In this document: piece after piece, positions 1 to 9,000 of the stretch
Layout of the letters: each line of letters opens with the position of its first letter
How positions within the stretch are numbered: the stretch's first letter is position 1
Assembly (NCBI GenBank): GCA_000634195.1
Contig: JFLT01000151.1
Location: forward strand, 50,161 to 114,160
Direction: 5' to 3'
DNA from: Prochlorococcus sp. scB243_495D8
GTDB lineage: Bacteria; Cyanobacteriota; Cyanobacteriia; PCC-6307; Cyanobiaceae
Length of the DNA: 64,000 bases
Made by a program: the position numbers and the translations under genes
Notes under the pieces: model-generated
Database searches by the model: none
What the model saw: the letters and a program-made list of their open reading frames with translations, nothing else
What the model was told of the DNA's origin: nothing

Positions 1-1
1 A

Positions 2-517
2 TTAGAGGGATGGATGCCAAATGGACAACACGATCCGTCTGCAGTAGAACTTGCCCAAGAAGCCTTAGCAGGAAGCATTAATAACGCATTATCATTTACA
101 TACCAACTAATAGAAATTATTCAAGATCGGGTTAAATATACCAAAAGACATACTGGTCCAGCATGGCCGGCTAGCAGAACGCTTAGAGAACGTATAGGTT
201 CATGCAGAGATTTAGCAATGCTAATGGTTGAAGCTTGCAGGTCTATAGGTATCCCAAGTAGGTTTGTAAGTGGTTATCATTTTGAAGATCCTTTACCCTC
301 TGAGTTGGATTTACACGCTTGGGCTGAATTATATATTCCAGGTGCTGGTTGGAGAGGTTTTGATCCAAGCGGAAAAGGATTAATAGATGATAGATATTTA
401 ACATTGGTATCCTCTTCAAAATCTAATTTAACCTCTGTAATAACAGGAAACTTTGTAGGGAAAAATAATTTAGAAAATACTTTATCCTGGGAAATCAAAC
501 CTCTTGAAATTAAATAA
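2..517 (+). CDS. Transglutaminase-like cysteine protease family protein (3' part only)
   Basis: The frame is open to the left edge of the window, so the true start lies upstream and only about 171 C-terminal residues are seen. The visible part carries the transglutaminase/protease-like core: a catalytic Cys in RIGSCRDLAML, a His in DLHAWAELYIPG and an Asp in GFDPSGK, in the usual Cys-His-Asp order. Bacterial relatives, often with an N-terminal bacterial transglutaminase-like domain, are predicted peptidases or amide-bond enzymes whose substrates are mostly unknown. The N-terminal domain is outside the window. The family call is firm; the substrate cannot be inferred. Confidence 0.8.
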   Translation, partial: LEGWMPNGQHDPSAVELAQEALAGSINNALSFTYQLIEIIQDRVKYTKRHTGPAWPASRTLRERIGSCRDLAMLMVEACRSIGIPSRFVSGYHFEDPLPSELDLHAWAELYIPGAGWRGFDPSGKGLIDDRYLTLVSSSKSNLTSVITGNFVGKNNLENTLSWEIKPLEIK

Positions 518-643
518 AGACTAAATTTTTAATCTTTTAAAATAACAAATAAATATAAATAATAATATGTTTCTTTTTTAGTGTTAATTGATACGTTCTT
601 GGATATATATATCTGTTTTCATTTGATTAATCTTTAAAGAAAA

Positions 644-1165
644 TTGAACTCAAGTTTAGAAATTCCAGTTATCAAATCAAACAAATCGAAAATGTTTGAA
701 TTGCTAAGTTATGAAAAATTTCGCGATACAAAAGATGTAAGATTTTTTGATATTAGTGTTAATGAATCAAATTATAGAGATCTAGTTATTCACAGTGGTC
801 CTGCGATTAGTCCTCCAAATGATGAAGATTTTAATAATTGGCAATTTTACATACATCACAATCAAGAAGATAATCTATTAGCTATCTCTGGAGGTAGAAC
901 ATTTTTCCTTGTAAATTTTGGTTGGGATTATCCTTTTTATAAAGTTAGATTAGAATCTTGCGGATATATTTTAAGGATACCTAGAGGAACTTTTCATAGA
1001 TCCGTATCTGACGAAAACGGTTCCATTGTTTTAAACCAAGCCATTAGAGATGAAGGCGGCACAGTTGAATCTGAATTCAAGGTAACGAATAGCAAAGATA
1101 ATAAAAAACTTCTAGATTGTATAACTAATCTAAAACCTAGATTTAAAATTTATAGTGTTAAATAA
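644..1165 (+). CDS. Conserved hypothetical protein, cupin-like
   Basis: A 173-residue soluble protein with no signal peptide or membrane segment. The middle (about residues 60-140) alternates short hydrophobic beta strands with turns. It contains YIHHNQED, then SGGRTFFLV and ILRIPRGTFHRSV, which resembles the two-motif pattern of a small cupin/RmlC-like barrel with candidate His ligands. That is a fold impression, not a family match, and no function can be named. The longest frame starts at a TTG. An ATG at 692 (17 residues shorter) is an equally plausible start. It stands alone between two same-strand genes. Confidence 0.6.
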   Translation: MNSSLEIPVIKSNKSKMFELLSYEKFRDTKDVRFFDISVNESNYRDLVIHSGPAISPPNDEDFNNWQFYIHHNQEDNLLAISGGRTFFLVNFGWDYPFYKVRLESCGYILRIPRGTFHRSVSDENGSIVLNQAIRDEGGTVESEFKVTNSKDNKKLLDCITNLKPRFKIYSVK

Positions 1166-1248
1166 TCTTAAAAAGGTATTCCAAATTTATATATCAATTT
1201 TAAAAATTATCTAATTGTTATAAAATAATAATATTCGAATTATTTAGT

Positions 1249-1767
1249 ATGAAATCTTTTAAGTTCTTAAGATATTTTTTATGCATAACTTTTTCTTTCC
1301 TAGTTTTATCCTCTCCAGTTTTTGCTGGAGCAAATGTAGCTGTTAAAGGCGAAGGAGATGAAGTTCCAAGTTATGTAAGATCTAATATTACAGGATTTGA
1401 TTTCCATGGAGAGGATCTTCATTTGTCTTCTATAGCTGGAGCAGTTGCAAGAGATGCGGATTTTAGTGATGTTGATTTACATGGGACAACCTTAACCCTT
1501 TCTGATTTAAAAGGTTCTAATTTAAATGGAATCGACCTGACTGATACTCTTTCTGATCGAGTTAATTTCCAAAAAACAGATCTTAGAAATGCTGTTTTAA
1601 TCAATATGATCGCATCAGGTAGCAGTTTTGCAGGAGCTCAAATAGAAGGAGCAGATTTTTCTTACGCTATTCTTGACAGCGAAGATCAGAGAAATCTTTG
1701 TGAAATTGCTGATGGGATCAATCCAACAACAGGCGTTTCAACAAGAGAAAGTCTTGAGTGTAGTTAG
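1249..1767 (+). CDS. Secreted/thylakoid-lumen pentapeptide repeat protein
   Basis: A 172-residue protein with an N-terminal signal peptide: basic MKSFKFLR, a hydrophobic core, and a cleavage site near VFAGA around residue 27. After it come pentapeptide-type repeats of the A(D/N)LXX kind ([44 protein letters not shown]), expected to fold as a right-handed quadrilateral beta-helix. The C-terminus has two Cys about 20 residues apart (LCEIAD... LECS), a pattern seen in lumenal pentapeptide proteins of cyanobacteria and chloroplasts. Molecular function of this family is generally unknown. Location in lumen or periplasm is inferred from the signal peptide. Confidence 0.8.
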   Translation: MKSFKFLRYFLCITFSFLVLSSPVFAGANVAVKGEGDEVPSYVRSNITGFDFHGEDLHLSSIAGAVARDADFSDVDLHGTTLTLSDLKGSNLNGIDLTDTLSDRVNFQKTDLRNAVLINMIASGSSFAGAQIEGADFSYAILDSEDQRNLCEIADGINPTTGVSTRESLECS

Positions 1768-1790
1768 AACAAAAGCTATAGGTAAACTTT

Positions 1791-2144
1791 TTATAAATAA
1801 ACTTTCTTTCCATTATTAAATTTATAAATCCTTTGTTCATCATCTTGAAATATCATTTCACCATTTAATTTGGATTTCTTAAATTTTGAAAGCCTTGCTC
1901 TGTGAATATTAGATTTCCTATTAATATTTTCTTCGTTATCATAACTCCCAATATAGATATTTATGTTAGGGTTTGAAAAGGTTTTTTCTTCCTCTCTTAA
2001 AAAAATTCTTTCAATATTTGTTTGCGTGCTTTGAAGTTTATTTTTAAATTTGTTTAATTTTAAATTCTTTGGTTTTTTAGATTTAATTTTTTTGTAGACC
2101 AAAAAAATAATTCCTAAAATTAGAAAAAATAAAAATATATTCAT
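1791..2144 (-). CDS. Hypothetical membrane-anchored small protein
   Basis: A 117-residue protein with one N-terminal membrane segment (residues 2-17, MNIFLFFLILGIIFLVY) followed by a very Lys-rich stretch (KKIKSKKPKNLKLNKFKNK) and a polar tail. By the positive-inside rule the tail is probably cytoplasmic. The tail ends with a short beta-rich segment (DDEQRIYKFNNGKKVYL). I do not recognise a family. It starts 3 bases after the stop of the 63-residue gene on the same strand (2148-2339), so the two are probably co-transcribed. Confidence 0.55.
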   Translation of the reverse strand: MNIFLFFLILGIIFLVYKKIKSKKPKNLKLNKFKNKLQSTQTNIERIFLREEEKTFSNPNINIYIGSYDNEENINRKSNIHRARLSKFKKSKLNGEMIFQDDEQRIYKFNNGKKVYL

Positions 2145-2147
2145 TAA

Positions 2148-2339
2148 CTATTTAATTTTTATTTTAATATCTACGCCTAAGTCACTTTTAGTAGTTAATA
2201 TTTCTTTTCTTAAGATTCCATAAGTAAAAATTCTAGATAAAGTTTTCAAAGATTTAAAAACCAAAAAAACAGTAAATAAAAAGAAAACAATAATATTTTC
2301 TACAAGAATATTTTTATTTTTATTATCTAGATTGCTCAT
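2148..2339 (-). CDS. Hypothetical small membrane protein
   Basis: A 63-residue protein with one hydrophobic segment at about residues 12-29 (ILVENIIVFFLFTVFLVF) flanked by Lys-rich ends. It starts with ATG and lies between a PfkB-type kinase gene upstream and another small membrane-anchored gene downstream, with spacings of 16 and 3 bases. This tight spacing supports it being a real gene in a three-gene transcript. No family is recognisable. The low-complexity A+T-rich sequence leaves some doubt. Confidence 0.45.
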   Translation of the reverse strand: MSNLDNKNKNILVENIIVFFLFTVFLVFKSLKTLSRIFTYGILRKEILTTKSDLGVDIKIKIK

Positions 2340-2355
2340 GTAAGTGTTAATTCAA

Positions 2356-3225
2356 TTATTTTTCATCATTATTTGCATATGGCCCGAAAAATTCACTAGC
2401 GTCTCTTCCCATTACTTTAGCAAGATTTAAACTTTTATCTATATCCCATTTAGATGCCATTCCATAAAGAATACCCGCAGCAAAAGAATCACCACATCCA
2501 TAAGAATCAACCTTTAATTTTTTATTTTTAAGAGCCTTATATCTTCCTCCTGGGAATATTATGCCTCCCTTCTCTCCCTCGGTTTTAATAGTATATTTAG
2601 GTTTTAACGATAATTCAGAAAAAGAAAAAACTTCTCCGGGATCAAGATTACTGCCTATTAATCCATCTAAAAGAACATTTGAATTATTAATTGTATTTAA
2701 TCCTACCCTTGGTGTTGTACACAGTATTGAAGCTGATCTAGCCATTTTAAAAATCTCAGAATCAGATGCAGTAATAAAAATTCCGTCCATTTTTTTTAAA
2801 ATGTTCCATTCTAAATTGTCTTTATGAGTTGGAGCTAACCTTTCTCCAATAACTGTTATTGCTCTTTCACCTTGAGAGTCAATTAAACTAAATCCTCTTC
2901 TAGTTGGTTTGTCACGCCAAGCTACATGCAACTTAATTCCCATATTTGAGAGAATCTTGAAACACTTATCTCCATAATCATCATTACCTAATGACGTAAA
3001 GAAATGAATTTGATTCAAAGTTAAATCAGAAAGTATTTTCGAGATAATAGATCCACCACCAGCTGGATACTCAAGGGACTTTTCAGAATGAGAAATGACT
3101 CCGGGTTTTGGTAATTGATCAACCTTTAAAAAATTTATCCACTCAACATGACCAACTACGGCAAAATTTAAATTTCCTTTTTTAAATTTATAGTCTTCAA
3201 CTTTATTATTCTTTTCAACAATCAT
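2356..3225 (-). CDS. PfkB/ribokinase-family carbohydrate kinase
   Basis: A 289-residue soluble kinase of the PfkB superfamily, which phosphorylates sugars or nucleosides with ATP. The N-terminal substrate region contains the Gly-rich PAGGGSIISKILSDL element. The C-terminal signature VDSYGCGDSFAAGILYG carries the anion hole and the catalytic Asp of GxGD. Length is normal for the family (about 290-320). The sugar cannot be told from motifs; annotations for relatives vary (ribokinase-like, fructokinase-like). It heads a short minus-strand group with two small unknown membrane proteins. Confidence 0.8.
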   Translation of the reverse strand: MIVEKNNKVEDYKFKKGNLNFAVVGHVEWINFLKVDQLPKPGVISHSEKSLEYPAGGGSIISKILSDLTLNQIHFFTSLGNDDYGDKCFKILSNMGIKLHVAWRDKPTRRGFSLIDSQGERAITVIGERLAPTHKDNLEWNILKKMDGIFITASDSEIFKMARSASILCTTPRVGLNTINNSNVLLDGLIGSNLDPGEVFSFSELSLKPKYTIKTEGEKGGIIFPGGRYKALKNKKLKVDSYGCGDSFAAGILYGMASKWDIDKSLNLAKVMGRDASEFFGPYANNDEK

Positions 3226-3266
3226 AAGCTTTTAAATACTATTATTAAAAGAAATATTTTTGACAA

Positions 3267-3638
3267 GTGAATTCATTAAACATTTTAAAAGATAATAAAC
3301 AGATACTATCTTATCTTTACCTTTTTCTATCAATTTTGGGAGCTGTCCTGCCAATGATGGCAAATTTCGAATTTGCTAGGGAATATGGAAACAGCTTTGA
3401 TATAAATAACTTCATTTCTTTAGCGAATGCAAACCCTGCAGCTCAGTCAATTTCTAGAGACTTATTAGTAGGTGCAAGCGCTATTTTTATATGGATAGTA
3501 AATGAATCAAAAAAACTAAACATGAAGAATATGTGGGTTGTATACATTGGAACTTTTCTTATAGCCTTCGCATTCTCTGCACCTTTTTTCTTATTTCTAA
3601 GAGAGAGAAGAATTATTGAATTAGAAAAGATTAATTAA
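3267..3638 (+). CDS. DUF2834-like integral membrane protein
   Basis: A 123-residue protein with three predicted membrane segments: about residues 14-33 (LSYLYLFLSILGAVLPMMANF), 63-78 and 88-111. Between the first two is the loop NFEFAREYGNSFDINNFISLANANPAAQSISRDL, typical of the small DUF2834-type membrane proteins of marine cyanobacteria as I remember them. Function is unknown. The start is GTG. The gene ends 4 bases inside the end of the convergent MFS transporter gene. Confidence 0.6.
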   Translation: MNSLNILKDNKQILSYLYLFLSILGAVLPMMANFEFAREYGNSFDINNFISLANANPAAQSISRDLLVGASAIFIWIVNESKKLNMKNMWVVYIGTFLIAFAFSAPFFLFLRERRIIELEKIN

Positions 3639-4864
3639 AATAATCTCTTAAATAGAATTGTAAAGGCAATAAAGCAACAACAAGAAATCGAAAGCCAGAT
3701 TATTGAAGCATAACCAAATAGATCTAATATGCGTCCTGAAATAAATGGTCCAAAAAAATAACCCATAGCAAAACATTGTGATAATAGAGCAAGTGCAAAA
3801 CCTTTTTTATTTGAAGGAGCTATTCGGAAAACGACATCTGTTGATGTTGGAAGAAATGAAGCAGTTCCTAAACTTACTAAAATCAATGCCAAAGAAATTA
3901 AATAAAACGCTGGGATATTTAAATAACTAGAAATAAATAATAAAAATGAAGCGAAAGTGAAATTTATTAAACTAAATTTCAAACCAAATAATCTTTCTTT
4001 CTTAGATATCCAAGAACCGACAGGCCATTGTAAAAACAACAATAAAATTAACTGAATAGAAATTATAAGACTAATAATTTCTTTGCTTAATGCATTACGA
4101 TATACTCCACCTTTAACAAGATCCAGAGGCAAAGTTACTTGTATCAAGGCTAAAGAGGTAGTAATCAATAAAATAGATAAAATTATTATTGTTGAATTTT
4201 TATTCCATTTCAATTGTCCCTGATTAATTGGATCTACTAATTTTTTTTGAAAATTTTCTAAGTTTCTTTTTATAGAAGAACTATTTCTAGATATTAAATA
4301 CGTGATAACTAACATGCAAAATATATCATTTATAAATATTGATTTGGAATACAAAAAATTCGTCATATAACCCCCTAAGAATACCCCTAGAAATATTCCT
4401 AAAGCTTCTGAACTTCTAACGAGGGCATAAGCTTTACGTGTTTCAATAGGATGACAAAAATAGGGCACCCCAAACTCGGCAGCAGGCCAATATATTCCTG
4501 CAGCAGCACCAACAAGTGATTGTCCAATTATGTACAAAAAAGTATCTCTTGAAAAAATGAGGCAAAAGCTAGCGGCAATACTTAGTATTGAAGAAGTAAT
4601 TATCGGAAATTGTATTTTTCCCGTTTTATTAAGATAATTACCTGTAAAGAGTCTTGTTACTGTTCCAATTATTGCTGAAATGGTAAATCCCAAGCCAATA
4701 TCTGTCGCCGATAATCCTAGGTTATTAAAAATAAGTGATGTTAAATAAATAACACCTCCTGCTCCAAATGCAGCGAAAAATCTTATCTTGGTTATTAACC
4801 TCAAATGATAAGGAAATTGAATCCACCAATTTTTGCTAATTTGTAAACTATTTGGACTAATCAC
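3635..4864 (-). CDS. Major facilitator superfamily (MFS) transporter
   Basis: A 409-residue polytopic membrane protein of about 12 hydrophobic segments, the usual MFS size. A loop near residue 70 reads GTVTRLFTGNYLNKTGK, matching the MFS loop 2-3 pattern (G..D/R..G). Further Gly-rich helices such as GQSLVGAAAGIYWP follow. The cargo cannot be predicted. The start used is GTG at 4864, only two bases from the divergent GTG of the next gene. A later in-frame TTG at about residue 22 would delete only the polar N-tail, so the start is uncertain. The 3' end overlaps the convergent DUF2834-like gene by 4 bases. Confidence 0.75.
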   Translation of the reverse strand: MISPNSLQISKNWWIQFPYHLRLITKIRFFAAFGAGGVIYLTSLIFNNLGLSATDIGLGFTISAIIGTVTRLFTGNYLNKTGKIQFPIITSSILSIAASFCLIFSRDTFLYIIGQSLVGAAAGIYWPAAEFGVPYFCHPIETRKAYALVRSSEALGIFLGVFLGGYMTNFLYSKSIFINDIFCMLVITYLISRNSSSIKRNLENFQKKLVDPINQGQLKWNKNSTIIILSILLITTSLALIQVTLPLDLVKGGVYRNALSKEIISLIISIQLILLLFLQWPVGSWISKKERLFGLKFSLINFTFASFLLFISSYLNIPAFYLISLALILVSLGTASFLPTSTDVVFRIAPSNKKGFALALLSQCFAMGYFFGPFISGRILDLFGYASIIWLSISCCCFIAFTILFKRLF

Positions 4865-4866
4865 TA

Positions 4867-6417
4867 GTGAAATACATTTTTATAATTTTTTTTAGTTTTT
4901 GTGGTTTATTTTTTAATAATGGTTTAAAGGCTGCTGAAAAGATAAATATTAAGTTTGAAGAGATGGAAATCCCTCTTACTATAGAACAATTATCAAAATT
5001 AGAAAAATACAAAGATGATTCAACAGAATTAATAGATTGGTTAAAAAAAAATGGATTTATAAGAGTTTTTGAATTATCAAAATTTTTAGAATTTCCAGTT
5101 TTCAAAGAAGAGGGATTAAATAGAGAAATATTAAGAAGTTGGATTGGGCGTAAAATTCTTACAGAATTAAGCAAAAGCATTAAAGTTCCAAATGACAATA
5201 ATGGAACAGAAATTTATAACACTATAGAAAATTTATTAGATCAAAAAAAAGAAGTTTCAACTTTAGACATCATAAAGGCATTACCATCAGAAGAAATTTC
5301 ACTTGATATTGATAATCTAATTGTAATAATTTCATCTTGGAAAAATGAATTATCAATGCAACAAGAATTATTGTCCAAATTAAATAAACTTGAAAGAACT
5401 AAACAAAATGCCTTTAAAAATACTGAAAAAAAATCAAATAAAGATGTAATAAAAATTGAAAAAAAAATTTATGCTCCTCACCGAGTGAAACCTTTTGAAA
5501 TTGAAATATGGAAAAGCAATAAAACAAATGAAGATAAAGAACTGATAATTTTTATGCCAGGACTTGGAGGCGAAATTAATAATTTCAAATGGATAGGCAA
5601 CGAATTGGCTAAAAGAGGTTGGCCAATATTATACATAGATCATAGGGGAAGTAATTTGGAGTCATTTATAGAAGTACTCGATGGTAAGGAAACAATACCA
5701 GGAAGTGCAGACTTTTTCTTATATAGAATTAAAGATTTAGATGCTGTATTGAAAGCTCATGAAAATGGAGAATTTGGTTTACCTAATAATTCTTATATCT
5801 TAATGGGGCATTCACTTGGTGCTTTAATAGCACTTTTATATGAAGGCAAAAAACCTACTGATCAACTAGAGGAAAAATGTGATTCGGCATTAAAAGACTT
5901 TGCGGTAACAAATTTATCTAAATTACTTCAATGTCAGTTGAACGAAATACCATTCTCTAATAAAAATAACAATAATAAAGCCAGTGCGATTATAGGTTTT
6001 AATCCATTTGGCAGTTTAATATGGCCAAAAGAAAATAGTGCAGGCATTAAAACCCCAACTCTTTTTATAGGTGGTACTTATGACCTTATTACACCATTAA
6101 TGAATGAACAATTTAGGGTTTTTTCTGCTTTAAATAATCCATCAAATAGATTTCTAATTATTGAAGGGGCAAGTCATTTCTCGCCAATAAGAATTAATAA
6201 AAGCAATGAAGAGAATAATGATGTCTTCAAAATAAGTGAATCTTTTATTGGTTCAGAGCCAAAATTAGTACAAGATTTATCTATGAAATTTATAGTTGAA
6301 TTTTTAAAAAATATTAAAGACCAAAAGATGCCTACTGTAATTAAAAACCAAAGGGATTTTGGACTTGATTTCCATCTTTTAGATCTTGAAACAATAAAAA
6401 AAATTTCCAAAAATTAG
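4867..6417 (+). CDS. Secreted alpha/beta hydrolase with N-terminal cyanobacterial domain (DUF1400-like)
   Basis: A 516-residue protein. The first 23 residues form a signal peptide (MKYIFIIFFSFCGLFF... cleavage after KAA), which supports the GTG start at 4867. Residues 25-180 resemble the alpha-helical DUF1400-type domain found before many cyanobacterial hydrolases (EEMEIPLTIEQLSKLEKY). The hydrolase domain follows, with oxyanion segment IIFMPGLGGEINNF, nucleophile elbow MGHSLGAL (Ser), acid in GGTYDLITP and His in EGASHFSP. It is probably a periplasmic lipase, esterase or peptidase of unknown substrate. Its 3' end overlaps the convergent permease gene by 4 bases. Confidence 0.75.
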   Translation: MKYIFIIFFSFCGLFFNNGLKAAEKINIKFEEMEIPLTIEQLSKLEKYKDDSTELIDWLKKNGFIRVFELSKFLEFPVFKEEGLNREILRSWIGRKILTELSKSIKVPNDNNGTEIYNTIENLLDQKKEVSTLDIIKALPSEEISLDIDNLIVIISSWKNELSMQQELLSKLNKLERTKQNAFKNTEKKSNKDVIKIEKKIYAPHRVKPFEIEIWKSNKTNEDKELIIFMPGLGGEINNFKWIGNELAKRGWPILYIDHRGSNLESFIEVLDGKETIPGSADFFLYRIKDLDAVLKAHENGEFGLPNNSYILMGHSLGALIALLYEGKKPTDQLEEKCDSALKDFAVTNLSKLLQCQLNEIPFSNKNNNNKASAIIGFNPFGSLIWPKENSAGIKTPTLFIGGTYDLITPLMNEQFRVFSALNNPSNRFLIIEGASHFSPIRINKSNEENNDVFKISESFIGSEPKLVQDLSMKFIVEFLKNIKDQKMPTVIKNQRDFGLDFHLLDLETIKKISKN

Positions 6418-7436
6418 TACTCTATTCGTGGATCTAAATATGCGATTAAAATATCCACGAAGAGATTTAAAGAGACTATAAGCATAGAGGTAAAAATTAC
6501 AATGCCTTGAACCAAGGTATAGTCTCTTTGAGAAATAGCTTCATGTAATCTTAAAGCTATACCTGGCCATGAAAAGGTTACCTCAAACAATAAAGCACCT
6601 CCAGCTAATGAGGCCATAGTTAAGCCAGAAATAGTGACGATTGGCAATAGAGCATTGGGCAATGCATGGTTTAAAAATATTTTTTTCCTTGATATTCCTC
6701 TACATATAGCAGCATTTACATAATCACTTTTTAATGTCTTATCCAAATTTACTCTTAATGAACGGCTGAATATTCCACTTAATAAAAAGCCAAGGGTAAT
6801 CGAAGGAAGTGCGAGATGATAAAGACTATCTTTCAAAGCAATAATATTATTTGAAAGAATACTATCTAAAACTAGAAAACCTGTGATTTGAGGTTGTTGC
6901 TGAAATATTGGAAATCTACCTCCAATTGGAGAAATATTAAAGAATACAGAAAATAATAATTGCGCTAACATTGCACCCCAAAAAGGAGGAATCGCATATG
7001 TAGCAATTCCCAATATCCTCGCAATATAATCAGTCTTTTTGCCTCTATTTCTTAAGCCAATTAATCCCAATGGAAATCCTATAAGTGTGGCACTTAATAT
7101 TGAAAAGAATCCAAGCTCAAGACTTGCAGGCAATGACTTAATTATAATATTTATGACTGGCTCTTGGGTACTAAGAGATTGGCCAAAATCTAAGTGCAAA
7201 ATATTTTTAATATATGAATAATATTGATTTATTAAAGGTTCATTTAGCCCCAATTTATTTCTTAGAAATTCCCTAGAAAGCTCATCTGCACCAGATCCAA
7301 GTATGGCATCGACAGGGTCGCCGGGTGCAACTCTTAATAAAATAAAAACTAATGAAGAAATTATCCATAACATTATCGGTATCAATGAAATTTTTAATAA
7401 GGAATAATTTAGTATTTTATTTAAATTTCTAGTCAT
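6414..7436 (-). CDS. dppB: DppB/OppB-type ABC transporter permease
   Basis: A 340-residue inner-membrane permease of the peptide/nickel/opine class. An N-terminal membrane segment precedes the signature VAPGDPVDAILG. About five more helices follow, with the EAA-type cytoplasmic loop around NAAICRGISRKKIFLNHALPNA. It overlaps the upstream substrate-binding protein gene by 8 bases, so the two are translationally coupled. No partner permease (DppC type) and no ATPase gene lies nearby; the rest of the transporter must be encoded elsewhere or be absent. The substrate is likely an oligopeptide or similar small molecule, by family only. Confidence 0.85.
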   Translation of the reverse strand: MTRNLNKILNYSLLKISLIPIMLWIISSLVFILLRVAPGDPVDAILGSGADELSREFLRNKLGLNEPLINQYYSYIKNILHLDFGQSLSTQEPVINIIIKSLPASLELGFFSILSATLIGFPLGLIGLRNRGKKTDYIARILGIATYAIPPFWGAMLAQLLFSVFFNISPIGGRFPIFQQQPQITGFLVLDSILSNNIIALKDSLYHLALPSITLGFLLSGIFSRSLRVNLDKTLKSDYVNAAICRGISRKKIFLNHALPNALLPIVTISGLTMASLAGGALLFEVTFSWPGIALRLHEAISQRDYTLVQGIVIFTSMLIVSLNLFVDILIAYLDPRIEY

Positions 7437-9000
7437 TTATTAACTCAAGATCACTCAATGAAATTATTCCTGCACCATTAAAAATAGGTTTTGATATTTT
7501 ATTTTGTGACCATGCTTTTTGAGAGGATATCCAAATAGGAATATAAGGTATTGAACTTGCTGCTATTTTTTCAATTTCAACAAGTTTTTCTAATCTTTTA
7601 CTTCCACTTATTTTTTCACTCTCAAGAAATAAACTTTCTACTTTATTAGATCCCCAAAAACTACCGCTATAAACTGATTCTCCTTTTTTACATATGCCAT
7701 CAACTATTTCATTACAACTTAAAAGAGGGGTAAGATAGGCCTCTGGATCTGAATAAGCCCCAGTCCAATCGAGAAGAACTGCCGTATAAATACCTAAACT
7801 TAGATTCTTATAAATTGTTGTAGATTCAACCCCATTGAGTTCAATAACAATACAATCTTTTAAAGAATTTTTAATTTCTTCTTGCCATGTTAGAGCAATA
7901 AGCTTGTCAGCTGGTACATTCGATCTATAAGTAAGAGGTAATTTCAGAATATTTCCATTACAATAGTCCTCTTTTTGCAATAGCCTTCTCGCTTCTAAAT
8001 AATCATATTTAGGCCACAGTTCATGATTATCTTTTTTTAAGATAGGAGGAATAATTGATCTAGACGGCTTCCTTAATCCATAACTGACTTTCTCACTAAT
8101 CAATTTTCTATTAAGACTTTTTGCCAAAGCCAATCTTAAATTAATATTACTTAAGGGATAAGAACTAGTTTTAAGGCTTATAAAACTTAATTCAGTGAAA
8201 GGGCTATTACCTTCATTAAACTTTTTATTTTTGCTTAAATTATTTAAACTTTTTCTCTGACTATCATCAATTGAATTTGATAAAAGCACGTCAATTTGTT
8301 TACTTTTTAAAGCCCCAAAAAGAGATGATGAATTTGAATATCCAACAAAATTAACGCCGTTATTTAAGGGCTTTTCACCCCAATAATTCAAATATGGATC
8401 AATTGATTGAACTTCATTAGAAAAACTAGTCAGCACATACTTGCCAGTACCAACGAATTTTTCATTTAGAAACTTATCAGAATATTGTTTGTAAAATGTA
8501 GGAGATATTGGAGTTAAATTTACTGATGTGAGTAAACCATTTAAAGAACTTGATGGTTTATTCAAATTTATTATGAGTGAATATTCACTTGGCGTTTCTA
8601 TTGATTTAATCTTATTTCCTAAAATATAATTCATCGTTCCAATTCTTTTGAATCTATCAAAGGTAAACTTCATAGCATTTGAGTTAAATTCAGTTCCATC
8701 GTGAAAAAAAACATTCTTTCTTAAATTGATAGTTATTTGAAGTCTATCCTTCGAAATAACCGGCATCCCCGAGGCCAATTGAGGGATTAATTCTCCATCA
8801 GAATTTAATTCATATAATGTGTCTCCAAGAGAACTGATTAATTGAATTGCTTTAAGAGTATTTGCTCTAGCTGGATCTAAAGATTCAATTTTTCCAGAAC
8901 TTGCTACTATTATTTTTTTAGATATTCTTTTTGAGCCGCAAGAATTCTGTAAAAAAGAAATTAAAATAATAAATATTGATAAAACAACTTTTTTTTTCAT
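7429..9000 (-). CDS. dppA: ABC transporter substrate-binding lipoprotein, family 5 (DppA/OppA-like)
   Basis: A 523-residue extracytoplasmic solute-binding protein. The N-terminus is a lipoprotein signal (KKKVVLSIFIILISF then LQNSCGS), with the lipidated Cys near residue 21. The body shows family 5 landmarks: SLDPARANTLKAIQLISSLGDTLYE near residue 40 and FHDGTEFNSNAMKFTFDRF near residue 100, the conserved 'DG..ltA.DV.ft..r' region. Its ATG overlaps the stop of the upstream 95-residue gene (ATGA), and its own 3' end overlaps the permease gene. Substrate unknown; peptides are the family default. Confidence 0.85.
   Translation of the reverse strand: MKKKVVLSIFIILISFLQNSCGSKRISKKIIVASSGKIESLDPARANTLKAIQLISSLGDTLYELNSDGELIPQLASGMPVISKDRLQITINLRKNVFFHDGTEFNSNAMKFTFDRFKRIGTMNYILGNKIKSIETPSEYSLIINLNKPSSSLNGLLTSVNLTPISPTFYKQYSDKFLNEKFVGTGKYVLTSFSNEVQSIDPYLNYWGEKPLNNGVNFVGYSNSSSLFGALKSKQIDVLLSNSIDDSQRKSLNNLSKNKKFNEGNSPFTELSFISLKTSSYPLSNINLRLALAKSLNRKLISEKVSYGLRKPSRSIIPPILKKDNHELWPKYDYLEARRLLQKEDYCNGNILKLPLTYRSNVPADKLIALTWQEEIKNSLKDCIVIELNGVESTTIYKNLSLGIYTAVLLDWTGAYSDPEAYLTPLLSCNEIVDGICKKGESVYSGSFWGSNKVESLFLESEKISGSKRLEKLVEIEKIAASSIPYIPIWISSQKAWSQNKISKPIFNGAGIISLSDLELIND

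Noticed and set aside
4857..5198. A 113-codon minus-strand frame opposite the start of the secreted hydrolase
   Set aside because: It is antisense to the signal peptide and N-terminal domain of a convincing gene, and overlaps the MFS start. Its translation has no recognisable features.
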